Below, in pieces: positions 23,617 through 32,744 of a stretch of 45,858 nucleotides of DNA. The DNA is from Deltaproteobacteria bacterium. Its GTDB lineage: Bacteria; Desulfobacterota; Desulfuromonadia; Geobacterales; Geobacteraceae. The notes under the pieces are model-generated. The model worked only from the letters and a program-made list of their open reading frames with translations, did not search any database and was not told the DNA's origin. The position numbers and the translations under genes were made by a program. Positions within the stretch are counted from its first letter, which is position 1. The number at the start of each line of letters is the position of its first letter. Where the stretch lies: positions 1-45,858 of the forward strand of contig JAJZUQ010000021.1 of assembly GCA_021848385.1 (NCBI GenBank), in the 5' to 3' direction.

Positions 23617-25989
23617 TTACCTGTCCAAATCTGCTAAAACAAAATCTATCGACCCGATAATCGCCAGAAAATCCGCCACGAGCCACCCCCTGCTCATGAG
23701 GGGAAGGGCCTGGATGTGGGGGAAACTGGGGGTCTTGATCCGGACCCGGTACGGGATATTGAGACCATCGGAGACGACGAAGTAGCCGTTTTCCCCCTTG
23801 GGGGCCTCGATGGCGTGATAACACTCGCCGGCCGGCGGCGCCATCCCCCGCGTCGCGTTGACGAAGTGGTGGATGAGGGATTCGATGTCGTTGAGCGAAT
23901 CCCGCTTCTGAGGCAGCACGAAGCGGTAATCGTCCGTGATCCAGCGGCCGCCGGGCATGTCATCGAGGCATTGCCGAACGATGCGGAGCGACTGGTGCAT
24001 TTCTCCCACACGGACCCGGTAGCGGGCCCAGCAGTCACCTTCTTCGGCCGTCACCACGTCGAACTGAAACCGGTCGTAGCCGGCGTAAGGCATTTTTCGA
24101 CGCAGGTCCCATTCCACCCCGCAGGCGCGCAGGTTTGGTCCGGAAAGCCCCCACTCCATTGCCTCCGCCGCGGTGATCACCCCTACCCCCTTGAGCCGGG
24201 CGGCAAATATGGGGTTGCCATTCAGAAGATCCTCGTACTCTTTGAGCCGCTGCGGCATCCAGGCGAGGAAATCGCGCACCGGTCCTTCCCATCCGTCGGG
24301 AAGGTCGTCAGCCACCCCCCCGATCCGGAACCAGGCCGGGTGCATCCGGCCGCCGGTGATCTGCTCCACGATGTCGAAGATTTTCTCCCGGTCGGTAAAG
24401 GTGTAAAAAACCGGTGTCATGGCCCCCACATCCGAGGCATAGGTACCGAGCCAGACCAGGTGGCTGGCGATCCGGAACAGTTCCGCCAGCATGACCCGGA
24501 TGGTGATGGCCCGATCGGGAACGGTGATCCCGCAGAGCTTCTCCACACTCGTCACGTAAGCCAGATTGTTCTGCACCCCGGCCAGATAGTCGATCCGGTC
24601 GGTATAGGGGATGAACTGGTTCCAGTGCTGGCGTTCGCCGATCTTCTCCGCCCCCCGGTGATGAAAGCCGATGTCCGAGTCCATGTCGACGATCTCTTCC
24701 CCGTTCAGCTTCAGGATGAAGCGGATGATGCCATGGGTGCCGGGATGCTGGGGGCCGAGATTGAGGATGAGGGTCTCGTCGTCCACCCGGTCGAAGAAGT
24801 CGCTCGCGGGGAGCGGCTGGTGACGGCGGGCGTCCTCTGTGGTGTAGGGGGCCATCTCCGTCGCCCGGTACGGGTGCTCTTTCCGGAGGGGATGTCCCTC
24901 CCAGTCGGGGGGCATGAGGATGCGCCGCAGGCCGGGGTGGCCGGCAAACCGGATGCCAAACATGTCGAAAACCTCCCGCTCGTACCAGTTGGCAGCGGGA
25001 AATGCGGGGGTCACGCTCGGCAACTCGGGAGAATCACCTTTCAGGTCGGTCTTGATCCTGATGTGGCCGGGGGTGTCGAAACAGAGGAGGTGGTAGTTGA
25101 GGGTGAAATCGGGAAAGCGGTCACGCTCGCGGCGGCACGACTCGTCCACGGCGGCCACGTCCTCCAGGCGGCGGAACGGGTTGGTGCTCCGGCTCTTTAG
25201 AAACTTCAGCACCTCCGGCACCAGCTCTGCCGGAGCCCGGTAGGTGAGCATGTCGGTGGCGGCCGGGTCGAGCATGACCCGCTGTTCGAAGGCAGCCTCC
25301 AGCTCGCCGGCGAGACCAAAATCGGGATAGGGGTGTTTTGGGGCGGGGGGGCGCCACATCTCGTTCGAGCGGGGCATCCAGAACCGGGGATGCTGCACCG
25401 ACGTGCCGCGGATGGCGATTCCCTCCATACCGGGACCGCGGGTATCCCGGGACTTGGTCACGCCGTCCACCAGAACCGGCGCCGTGGTCCCCTGGGTGCC
25501 ACCCTGGAGATGGAGCACCGGCCGGGCCGGCCGTTCGTCCCGCCTGATCTTTTCCTGCAGCATCATGAGCCCCTGGAGGAACGCCTCGGGACGGGGGGGA
25601 CAGCCGGGGACGTACACATCCACGGGGAGGATCTGGTTCACCCCCTGGACCACGCTGTAGACGTCATACATGCCGCCGGAGTTGGCGCAGCTCCCCATGG
25701 AGATGACCCAGCGGGGCTCGGCCATCTCCTCGTAGAGCCTGAGTACGGAGGGGGCCATCTTCTTGAAGACCGTACCGGCGATTACCATCAGGTCCGCCTC
25801 GCGAGGGGTACCGCGCAGCACCTCGGCGCCGAAACGGGCAATGTCATAGCGGGAGGTAAAAGAGGTCATCATCTCGACAAAACAGCAGGAGAGCCCGAAG
25901 AACATCGGCCAGAGGGAGTTGGCCCGCCCCCAGTTGATGAGGTCATCCAGGCGGGTGAGGAGGATATTGTCGGGGGTTTCAGTTTCCAT
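23617..25989 (-). CDS. nuoBCD: Fused NADH-quinone oxidoreductase subunits B, C and D
   Basis: 790 residues in one frame. NuoB part 1-~165: N2 cluster ligands C35/C36 ([10 protein letters not shown]), C101 (MGSCANSGG) and C130 (VPGCPPRPE). NuoC part ~225-385: [17 protein letters not shown]. NuoD part from ~405: [12 protein letters not shown], then the quinone-site and core segments to the end [12 protein letters not shown]. In E. coli NuoC and NuoD are fused but NuoB is separate; here all three are. The ATG at 25989 (AAGGA five bases before) is preferred to the ATG at 25995. The start overlaps the nuoA stop by 11 bases. Confidence 0.95.
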   Translation of the reverse strand: METETPDNILLTRLDDLINWGRANSLWPMFFGLSCCFVEMMTSFTSRYDIARFGAEVLRGTPREADLMVIAGTVFKKMAPSVLRLYEEMAEPRWVISMGSCANSGGMYDVYSVVQGVNQILPVDVYVPGCPPRPEAFLQGLMMLQEKIRRDERPARPVLHLQGGTQGTTAPVLVDGVTKSRDTRGPGMEGIAIRGTSVQHPRFWMPRSNEMWRPPAPKHPYPDFGLAGELEAAFEQRVMLDPAATDMLTYRAPAELVPEVLKFLKSRSTNPFRRLEDVAAVDESCRRERDRFPDFTLNYHLLCFDTPGHIRIKTDLKGDSPELPSVTPAFPAANWYEREVFDMFGIRFAGHPGLRRILMPPDWEGHPLRKEHPYRATEMAPYTTEDARRHQPLPASDFFDRVDDETLILNLGPQHPGTHGIIRFILKLNGEEIVDMDSDIGFHHRGAEKIGERQHWNQFIPYTDRIDYLAGVQNNLAYVTSVEKLCGITVPDRAITIRVMLAELFRIASHLVWLGTYASDVGAMTPVFYTFTDREKIFDIVEQITGGRMHPAWFRIGGVADDLPDGWEGPVRDFLAWMPQRLKEYEDLLNGNPIFAARLKGVGVITAAEAMEWGLSGPNLRACGVEWDLRRKMPYAGYDRFQFDVVTAEEGDCWARYRVRVGEMHQSLRIVRQCLDDMPGGRWITDDYRFVLPQKRDSLNDIESLIHHFVNATRGMAPPAGECYHAIEAPKGENGYFVVSDGLNIPYRVRIKTPSFPHIQALPLMSRGWLVADFLAIIGSIDFVLADLDR

Positions 25990-26416
25990 CGGCATCCTTG
26001 AACTGTTCGCGCGAAGGACCCCAGTCGAGTCCCCCCTTGAGCAAAAGCCAACCGAGGCCCAGGAGGAGCACCACGATAAAGAAAGAGATGTGGATGAGGC
26101 CGGGAAGCCCCAGGTCGTCCCAGACCACGGCCCAGGCAAAGATGAAGACCGCCTCGACGTCAAAGACGATGAAGAAGATGGCAACCAGGTAGAAGGGGAC
26201 CGGGTAAGCGAGACGGGCGGTGCCGGTGGGTATGACGCCCGATTCGTACGCTTCCCCCTTGACGTCACTACGCCGCCGGGCGCCGAGCCACCAGGCAGCC
26301 AGGAGGAGAACTCCGATGAGAAGCACCGCTACGGCCGTGTAGGCAATGAGCGGTACCAGTTCCCCCTGAAGTGGGATGACCTGTGGAGATGGGTTACTGG
26401 CTGAGAGTCTCGGCAT
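25979..26416 (-). CDS. nuoA: NADH-quinone oxidoreductase subunit A
   Basis: 145 residues, three transmembrane helices. The signature [33 protein letters not shown] region (cysteine of the usual YECG replaced by serine: YESG) and a long third helix identify NuoA. Start at 26416 follows TAAGGATGCCA, the same ribosome-site arrangement as the next gene; longer in-frame starts exist but have no such site. First nuo gene, 67 bases downstream of the thioredoxin gene on the same strand. No clear separate promoter seen between them. Confidence 0.9.
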   Translation of the reverse strand: MPRLSASNPSPQVIPLQGELVPLIAYTAVAVLLIGVLLLAAWWLGARRRSDVKGEAYESGVIPTGTARLAYPVPFYLVAIFFIVFDVEAVFIFAWAVVWDDLGLPGLIHISFFIVVLLLGLGWLLLKGGLDWGPSREQFKDADGN

Positions 26417-26483
26417 TGGCATCCTTAGCGCAAATCCAGTTGGCATGGTCTCTGCGGCTGCAATGTTAAATCGAGCCCGCTGT

Positions 26484-26945
26484 TTACCGCTGTTTCTGAC
26501 CGACCACCCGGTTGAACCAGTCAATGAGGAAGTTCTTGTCGCGGGAGCCGCTGAGGGAATCGAGCACCTTCCCCTGCGAGATGATTAGAACGGCCGGTAT
26601 TCCCCGGATGCCGAACCGTTGGGAAAGCCGTGGATTTTCATCCGTATTGACCTGAATCACGGCGGCCCGGCCAGCCAGTCCCCTGGCAACTTCCCGCACC
26701 ACCGGTGCGAAGTCGCGACAGTGGGGTCACCAGGGAGCCCAGAACTCGGCCATTACCGGTCCGGGAAATGCGTTCACAAACGAATCGAAACTGTTGTCGT
26801 CAAGAGTGACCGGCATCGAATGGAGGGGAGGGAGGCCGGCCCGGCAGCTGCCGCACCTCCCCGCCTCCCCTTCACGGCTTGCTGGAATCCGGTTGGCGAT
26901 GCCGCATAGCGGGCAGCGCACGATGAAAACAGAGCTGTCCGTCAT
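26484..26945 (-). CDS. Thioredoxin 2-like protein with in-frame TGA at the active site (probable selenoprotein)
   Basis: 153 residues if TGA is read as selenocysteine. The N-terminal zinc site CPLC...CGSC (C11, C14, C31, C34) with ANRIP is the TrxC type. The thioredoxin fold follows: FWAPW, then the in-frame TGA (26729-26727), then PHCRDFAP, i.e. U73-P-H-C76 replacing CGPC/CPHC. Reading continues in frame with conserved VNTDENPRLSQRFGIRGIPA. A hairpin CGCACC-GGT-GGTGCG begins 17 bases after the TGA with GGU in its loop, as in bacterial SECIS elements. Without recoding the protein stops right before its catalytic cysteine. A nonsense mutation is the alternative. Downstream of a peroxiredoxin, a natural partner. 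Confidence 0.8.
26695..26709 (-). promoter_or_regulatory. Candidate bacterial SECIS hairpin
   Basis: On the minus strand CGCACC (26709-26704), loop GGT (26703-26701), GGTGCG (26700-26695). It starts 17 bases after the in-frame TGA. Bacterial SECIS elements lie just downstream of the UGA and have G and U in the apical loop, as here. Not confirmed by folding. Confidence 0.6.
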
Positions 26946-27006
26946 CGTGCATCTCTCGACACCAAGAGCTTTGCGTCACACGTATCGCTCATGCCGAAAG
27001 TCCCTG

Positions 27007-27480
27007 CTACCCCTTCCTCAGACCCTGCAGAAAGGCAAGGACATCCGCCGGATGGGCCTCCGCCTTTGCCACCTTCGTCCAGTGCCTGACGACCTTCCCG
27101 TCCGGACCGACGACGACCGTGGAGCGGATGGTGCCGGTGGTCGCCTTGCCGTACATCACCTTTTCCCCAAAAGCCCCGTAGGCGGCCATCATCTTCGCTT
27201 CGGGGTCGGAGAGAAGGACAAAGGGGAGTTTGAAGTCGGTTATGAACTTGTCGTGGGACTTAAGGCTGTCCTTGCTCACGCCGAGCAGCACCGCATTAAG
27301 CCCTTCCAGGGTCTGGTGATGATCCCGGAAGCCGCACGCCTCCTTGGTGCAACCGGGTGTATTATCCCGCGGATAGAAATAGATGACGACGATCTTGCCG
27401 GCATACTCCTTCAATGAATGCGTCCTGCCGTCGCTTCCGGCCAGTTCAAAGGCCGGTGCCTGCTTCCCTTCCAGTGACAT
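27007..27480 (-). CDS. bcp: Bcp/PrxQ-type peroxiredoxin
   Basis: 157 residues. Thiol peroxidase reducing hydroperoxides with electrons from thioredoxin. The peroxidatic cysteine is in YPRDNTPGCTKEACGF (Cys44), and the Cys49 five residues on is the resolving cysteine of BCP-type enzymes. ATG with AGAGGAGGAAGC upstream. It sits between gltB and the selenothioredoxin-like gene on the same strand, so the two redox genes form a plausible functional pair. Cytosolic, no signal peptide. Confidence 0.92.
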   Translation of the reverse strand: MSLEGKQAPAFELAGSDGRTHSLKEYAGKIVVIYFYPRDNTPGCTKEACGFRDHHQTLEGLNAVLLGVSKDSLKSHDKFITDFKLPFVLLSDPEAKMMAAYGAFGEKVMYGKATTGTIRSTVVVGPDGKVVRHWTKVAKAEAHPADVLAFLQGLRKG

Positions 27481-27523
27481 GCTTCCTCCTCTTGTGATAG
27501 ACGAGCTCCAAGTATACCACAGA

Positions 27524-30500
27524 TTACTCCGTTATCAGCCTTGGAGGGACATCTCCGGCTACCGGCACGATCTTTACGAAGCGGCTCCGGCACCGGGCGA
27601 TGGCACTCTCCACCCAGTCCGCCTCATCCTCCTGGTGGGAGTGGAGGAGTTCACGATGATAGGCGAGGAGCAGTTCCTCTACCTGGGCGACGTCACCTTC
27701 CTCCAGGTCACGGATCTCCACCGATGCTCCCCGGGCGATCCGGCACCGGAGCGCGTCGCGGGTCATTCCCAGCTCTTCGTCCAGATGGCAGTAAACGATG
27801 CCGCCGGTCATCCCTGAACAGAGCCATGGCCCCGGATCCCCCAGCACCACCGCACGGCCGGCGGTCATGTATTCGAAGGCGAACCCCTTGATATTGGCCT
27901 GTCCGGCCAGGTTGCCGGCGACGTCGTTGCGAGGCCCCCGGAGCCGTCCGCCGATGACCACGTCCGCTCCGGAGAGACGGATGCCGGCTCTGCTGTCGGC
28001 GTCACCCTGAATGATAAAGGTTCCACCCTGGGCGCCGTAGGCAAGCCCCTTCCCCACCGAGCCCCCCACCCGCAGGCCGTTGCGGTTCTCCCCCTTGAGA
28101 ATGACGATTTTCCCACCCCGGGCAGATTTGCCGACCCCGTCCTGGGCACCCCCCTCGACACGAATGTTGATGCGGGGAATATTGAAGGCCGCCAGGCCGT
28201 TGCCGGGGATGGCGTCGCGGTTGAAGTGGAGGAGTACTTCGTTGCCGCCACTGAAGCGCCCCTCTTCCAGACCGCGCACCAAGGCACCGGCGAGATGGGT
28301 GCCGATGGCGCGATCGGAACTGGTGGCATTGTTGTCCTCGTAGCGGACCCGCTCTTCACCGGCGTCAAAGGCGTCGGTCACCAAATTGGAAACGAGAGAG
28401 GTGAGGTAGTTGAGGGGCTTCCGGATGATCCGCACCTTGGCTTCCACCGGTCTGGAGATTCCGGCCTTAACCGGAGCAAGGAGTTCCGCCAGGTCGATGC
28501 GATCAAGTCCCCGTGTCTGGACCAGCAGGTCGGCACGCCCCACCAGGTCCTGGGTCCGCTTGAAGCCAAGCCTGGCGGTGAGGATGCGGATCTCCCGCGC
28601 CATCCCCCGGAAGAATGTGGTTTCATAGATGACCCCGTTTTCCAGCACCCGCGGCACGAACCGCTTCAGCCCCCGTTTCTCGGCTTCTTCCACCGTCTCG
28701 ATCTGGGTGGCTATACCCACGTGGCAGGTCCCCAGGTGGCAGCCGCGGCAGGCGGTGCAGCCGATGATGATCATGGCCATGGTGCCGAAGCCGACCCGGT
28801 TGGCCCCCAGGAGCATCAGCTTGAGCACATCGCGGCCGGTACGTGCGCCGCCATCGGCCCATATCTCCACCTTGTGGCGCATCCCCGCCTCGGTCAGGGC
28901 ACGGTGGGCCTCCCGCACTCCGATCTCCGCCGGGAAGCCGACGAACTTGATGGCATGTTTGCGCGCAGCTCCGGTCCCGCCGTCGTAGCCGCTGATGGTG
29001 ATAATGTCCGCCCCCGCCTTGGCGATGCCGAGGGCGATGGTGCCGATCCCCGCAACCGAAGGCACTTTAATCGAAATGCGGGCCTTGGGATTGGCGGTGC
29101 GGAGTTCTTCGATAATCTGGGCCAGGTCCTCGATGGAATAGATATCATGATTGTTGGAAGGGGAGATGAGGGCAACCCCCGGCGTGGCGTGGCGGGCGGC
29201 GGCAATCTTCTCGGTCACCTTGAAACCGGGGAGGTGCCCCCCCTCACCCGGTTTGGCCCCCTGCCCCACCTTGATCTCCAGGAAATCCACCGAATTGAGG
29301 AACTCCATGGAGACGCCGAAGCGTCCGGAAGCGATTTGCTGGCCGCGGTTGTGCCGGTAGGCGCCGAGCATGTCGGCAATCTCTCCCCCCTCGCCGTTCA
29401 TGCAGATGATGTTGAGACGGCGCGCCGCCTCGGCGTAAATGCGAAACGGCGTCTCCCCCTGGGAGCCGAAGCTCATGGCTGAGAAGAGGATAGGGAGGCT
29501 GTGGCTGCCGATTCCCGTGTCTACCTCCTCCGGATCGACGGAGAGCTCTTCGGGGTAGCGGAGGTCGATGAGGTGGCGGACCGCCAGGGGGTTCTCCGCC
29601 TCAAGCTGCTGGATGAGTCGGGAGAGCTCGGCATAGCTCTCATCCATCTTGGCCACTGCACCTACCATCTTCCAGATGCGGGGATAGAGACGGAACTGCA
29701 CCTGGGCCGGCTGTTTCTCCCGGCTCCTGGCCACTGCCGTGCGGCTCCGGTTCTCCTGTTCCAGCCGGGCCAGGGTCAGCCCACCCTCTCCCGAACCGCA
29801 GAAGTTGGGGGTCTCGAATATTTCCGCCAGGTGCCGGCAAAGGCCGATGGAGGCAAAATATTTTCCGTAGCCGCCGATCTCATGGGTCCCCATAGTGGAG
29901 ATCACCTTCTCAAGCCCCTTGGCAAGGACGGAGAGCAGGTTGCGGATCCCGTTTTCCACTTCCGCAGCCAGCTCCCACATGAGATAGGGACAGAGGGCAT
30001 CGGCGCCCATGCCGAGTGCAAAGATCAGGTCGTGCAGATTGCGGAGCGCCCCTGAACGGACCACCAGTGAAACCCTTCGCCGCAGACTGCTGCCGTCGGG
30101 GAGAGTCTCCTCCTTCAGTCCCTTGTGGAGCGCCGCTACCGCCAGGTAGGGATCGAGGAAATCGCGGCCGGGACTGAAAATAGCCGTGTCATCCAGCACG
30201 AGCAGGCGGGCTCCTCGTTTGACGGCCGCTATCGCCTCTTCGGTAAGCCGGGCGGCGGCCTGGCCGATGGTCTCACCCCGTTTCAGCGTACAGGGGAGCG
30301 TTCGGCTGCCCCGAGGGCCGAAATGAGCGGCAATCGTCTTCAGCGTGCAGGTCCCGAATTCCCGGGCAGCATTCCGATCAACCTGCGATTCTTCTCCCGA
30401 CCGGCCACCGGTGAGGAGCGGCACGTCGAGGGACAGGCCCCGCTCCGCTTTCCCCCGCAGGTTGGGACGTGGTCCAAGATAGACCCGGGTGGAAAAGTGC

Positions 30501-32050
30501 TCCGCCTCCCGTTCCCGGTCGATGGCCGGGTTGGTCACCACCGCCACCTGCTCCTTGAAGTAGTCGGAGAGGTTCTGCCGCATGTTGGAGAGGGCGGCCA
30601 GGGGACCGTCGTACCCGAGGGACGCGATGGGGTCCTGGCCGGTGCGGGCCATGTCCCGCAGGTTCTGCAGGTCGGTACTTTTCCAGGCCAGGGCGGAGAG
30701 AAAGTTGTCGCGGAGAAAGCGGGAGTGGTTTTGTTCTTTCCCCTCGTGGGTGAGGGAGGACAACTCAGCTCCGTTGGCAACTGCAGCAGAGTGTGCGTTC
30801 AGGTTGGTCCGCCGACGGAACAACTGGTAGACCTCGCTCCGGAGCTCCTGATGCTCCAGCACCTGCACCGGCTTGCCGGGGGCAAGCCGGAGGCCGATCT
30901 TCTCTCCCGGTGCCAGGGGCTTCGGGTCGGAGCTGATCTCTTCGTGGGGGACCACCCCCAGCTCTGAGGAGGCGAACAGCTCCTTTTCCGTTTCGCCGAA
31001 CCAGAGGGGCCGGAGCCCCATGGCATCCACACTGAAGACGCAGAGGTCGCGATGGCGTGCGATGATGGCAGCCGGTCCCTGGGCTGAGGCCTTGAGATAC
31101 CGGCGCATCCAGCCGTACATGGACTTGAGCTCTGGCGGGAGTTGCTCCATCTGGCTGAAGATAGGGGGGAAGACCATCTCCATCGCCTCAAACAGGGTGA
31201 GACCGGAGCGGAACATGAGCCCCTCCAGGGTCCGGTTCAGATCCTGGGAGTCGCTCCCGTCACAGGTGAGATTGATCCCCACCATCCGGGCCTCTTCCCG
31301 CAGGCGGGCAATGGTGTTGATCTCGCCGTTATGACCGAGGAGCGAAAAAGGCTGGGCACGGAGAACGGTAGGAAGGGTGTTGGTCGAGTAGCGGCTGTGG
31401 CCGATGGTGGCGGCGGAGAGGAAATCCCTCCGTTTCAGCTCCGGATAGTAGCGGGAAAGGATCTCCGGTGCACCGTGGACCTTGTAGGCGGCGACGGAGG
31501 TGGAGAGCGATGCCACGTGAACCGGAAACCGCCGTTCCAGTTCGACCTGCAGGTCATAGAGACGGACAGGTGCAACGGAAGGATCGGGACAGAGAAGCGC
31601 GATCTGCCGGAAGAGCGGCTCGTCGGCCTTTGCCCTGACAGAAAGGACCTCATTTCGCACCAGACCGTCTCGCTCCACGAGCACGTCAATGCCGGCCGCC
31701 CGGCAGCATTCCCGAATCTTGTCGTGCAGGTCCGGTGCGGCGGCAAGGTCCTCGCGCGGGATGAGGAAATGTCCCACGGCAAAGCCGGCAGCCTCGGCCA
31801 GTTCAGGGTCGATGCCGATCTCGGCGAGAATTTCTCGCCAGATGAGACGCGGGATGTCGGTGAGGATGCCGCAGCCGTCACCTTCGCCGTTGATTTCGCC
31901 GGCCCGGTGCCCCATCTTGACAAGGGCCTCGATGGTCCGTTGCACGTTGCCGTGGGTCGGTCGGACCTCCTTGTTGACGTAACAGATAATGGCACAGGCG
32001 TCCCGTTCGACGGGAAACTGGCCTGACGGATCGTAATGAGGGGTAATCAT
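27524..32050 (-). CDS. gltB: Glutamate synthase large subunit
   Basis: 1508 residues. N-terminal type II glutamine amidotransferase with nucleophile Cys19 in ERDACAIICYV and a GDGCGIL motif; central domain; then the FMN/glutamate synthase domain with PSNNHDIYSIEDLAQ and GYDGGTGA; the [3Fe-4S] ligands are in CTACRGCHLGTCHVG at roughly 1095-1110; the C-terminal GXGXG beta-helix (GKSARGGKIVI, GSVGKGLAYG) closes it. Makes two glutamate from glutamine and 2-oxoglutarate. No small subunit (GltD) is in the window. Ribosome site AGGAG. It is followed on the same strand by the peroxiredoxin gene (43-base gap). Confidence 0.95.
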   Translation of the reverse strand: MITPHYDPSGQFPVERDACAIICYVNKEVRPTHGNVQRTIEALVKMGHRAGEINGEGDGCGILTDIPRLIWREILAEIGIDPELAEAAGFAVGHFLIPREDLAAAPDLHDKIRECCRAAGIDVLVERDGLVRNEVLSVRAKADEPLFRQIALLCPDPSVAPVRLYDLQVELERRFPVHVASLSTSVAAYKVHGAPEILSRYYPELKRRDFLSAATIGHSRYSTNTLPTVLRAQPFSLLGHNGEINTIARLREEARMVGINLTCDGSDSQDLNRTLEGLMFRSGLTLFEAMEMVFPPIFSQMEQLPPELKSMYGWMRRYLKASAQGPAAIIARHRDLCVFSVDAMGLRPLWFGETEKELFASSELGVVPHEEISSDPKPLAPGEKIGLRLAPGKPVQVLEHQELRSEVYQLFRRRTNLNAHSAAVANGAELSSLTHEGKEQNHSRFLRDNFLSALAWKSTDLQNLRDMARTGQDPIASLGYDGPLAALSNMRQNLSDYFKEQVAVVTNPAIDREREAEHFSTRVYLGPRPNLRGKAERGLSLDVPLLTGGRSGEESQVDRNAAREFGTCTLKTIAAHFGPRGSRTLPCTLKRGETIGQAAARLTEEAIAAVKRGARLLVLDDTAIFSPGRDFLDPYLAVAALHKGLKEETLPDGSSLRRRVSLVVRSGALRNLHDLIFALGMGADALCPYLMWELAAEVENGIRNLLSVLAKGLEKVISTMGTHEIGGYGKYFASIGLCRHLAEIFETPNFCGSGEGGLTLARLEQENRSRTAVARSREKQPAQVQFRLYPRIWKMVGAVAKMDESYAELSRLIQQLEAENPLAVRHLIDLRYPEELSVDPEEVDTGIGSHSLPILFSAMSFGSQGETPFRIYAEAARRLNIICMNGEGGEIADMLGAYRHNRGQQIASGRFGVSMEFLNSVDFLEIKVGQGAKPGEGGHLPGFKVTEKIAAARHATPGVALISPSNNHDIYSIEDLAQIIEELRTANPKARISIKVPSVAGIGTIALGIAKAGADIITISGYDGGTGAARKHAIKFVGFPAEIGVREAHRALTEAGMRHKVEIWADGGARTGRDVLKLMLLGANRVGFGTMAMIIIGCTACRGCHLGTCHVGIATQIETVEEAEKRGLKRFVPRVLENGVIYETTFFRGMAREIRILTARLGFKRTQDLVGRADLLVQTRGLDRIDLAELLAPVKAGISRPVEAKVRIIRKPLNYLTSLVSNLVTDAFDAGEERVRYEDNNATSSDRAIGTHLAGALVRGLEEGRFSGGNEVLLHFNRDAIPGNGLAAFNIPRINIRVEGGAQDGVGKSARGGKIVILKGENRNGLRVGGSVGKGLAYGAQGGTFIIQGDADSRAGIRLSGADVVIGGRLRGPRNDVAGNLAGQANIKGFAFEYMTAGRAVVLGDPGPWLCSGMTGGIVYCHLDEELGMTRDALRCRIARGASVEIRDLEEGDVAQVEELLLAYHRELLHSHQEDEADWVESAIARCRSRFVKIVPVAGDVPPRLITE

Positions 32051-32147
32051 GATAACTCCTGTAATTCATGGGTGAGGTTGACCTCGAAACCGGGCATGCC
32101 GGGCGAAAAACCGCTTGGTCCGACGGCCGCTGTCACTTCCAGATACA

Positions 32148-32176
32148 GGTATAACAGAGGGCGAAACAACAGGCAA
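32148..32176 (-). promoter_or_regulatory. Probable promoter of gltB
   Basis: Minus-strand TTGCCT (32176-32171), 17-base spacer, TATACC (32153-32148), giving a leader of about 90 bases before the ATG at 32050. It faces away from the promoter at 32217. Confidence 0.5.
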
Positions 32177-32216
32177 GCAGTGACAGCGTCCGGCAACTCG
32201 GTTCGGACAGATCGAG

Positions 32217-32245
32217 TTGCGAACCGCCAAATTTCGTGCTAGACT
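32217..32245 (+). promoter_or_regulatory. Probable promoter of the lysine-rich exported protein gene
   Basis: TTGCGA (32217-32222), 17-base spacer, TAGACT (32240-32245), with transcription starting about 25 bases before the ATG at 32276. Confidence 0.5.
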
Positions 32246-32275
32246 CACCCAAACTTATCCCATTGGAGGTGTCAC

Positions 32276-32668
32276 ATGAAAAAACTGTTGACCGTTTTTG
32301 TCTCAACCTTGGCCGCAACCGCTTTTGCCGGCCTTGCCTTTGCCGCCGAACCCGCCACGGTGTACTCACCCACCACCGACCTCATGAAGAAGCATGATGA
32401 GATGAAGGGAAAGGCTGTCAAGAAAGAGGGAGAGCTCAAAGGAAAGGCCGCCAGCAAGGAAGCGGCAGTGACCGATAAAGCCAAGAAAAAAGAGGCTGAA
32501 CTGCAGGAGAAGAAGAAAAAGTCGGCCGAGAAAGCCGCTGCGCGGAAAAAGAAAATGGATGAGAAAAAGGCTGCCCTGAAGAAAAAGAAGGAAGATACGA
32601 CCAAGGCGGTGAAGGGGGTCAAGGAGCAGGGTAAACAGGACCTCAAGGATATCAAAGAGATGAAGTAA
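32276..32668 (+). CDS. Exported lysine-rich helical protein
   Basis: 130 residues. A clear signal peptide (MKKLLTVFVSTLAATAFA...AFA, cleaved about residue 24) precedes a ~105-residue domain that is mostly Lys, Ala and Glu, with alternating KKK and acidic residues. It is predicted to be almost wholly helical, perhaps a coiled coil. No enzyme or heme motif. No named family recognised; the composition recalls histone H1 tails, but the protein is exported. TGGAGGTG ribosome site, own promoter, own terminator. Possible roles are binding of nucleic acid, acidic polymers or metals outside the cytoplasm, all speculative. Confidence 0.85.
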   Translation: MKKLLTVFVSTLAATAFAGLAFAAEPATVYSPTTDLMKKHDEMKGKAVKKEGELKGKAASKEAAVTDKAKKKEAELQEKKKKSAEKAAARKKKMDEKKAALKKKKEDTTKAVKGVKEQGKQDLKDIKEMK

Positions 32669-32695
32669 CGGTTTGCCGTTTCCATCGCTTGCCAC

Positions 32696-32729
32696 AAAAA
32701 AAAGCCGCTGTCACCAGCGGCTTTTTTTT
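32696..32729. terminator. Bidirectional terminator between lysine-rich gene and greB
   Basis: GCCGCTG (32704-32710), TCAC loop, CAGCGGC (32715-32721) with a long A-run before and T-run after, fitting termination on both strands between convergent genes. Confidence 0.9.
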
Positions 32730-32744
32730 CATTTTGTACGTGAT

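Noticed and set aside
25996-26268. N-terminal extension of nuoBCD
   Set aside because: It is the nuoA gene read in another frame; low-complexity Ser/Pro sequence without NuoB similarity.
26727-26945. Reading the thioredoxin as a pseudogene broken by a nonsense codon
   Set aside because: Both halves are intact and in the same frame, the TGA is exactly at the active-site Cys position, and a SECIS-like hairpin follows. Recoding explains more than decay, though it needs proof.
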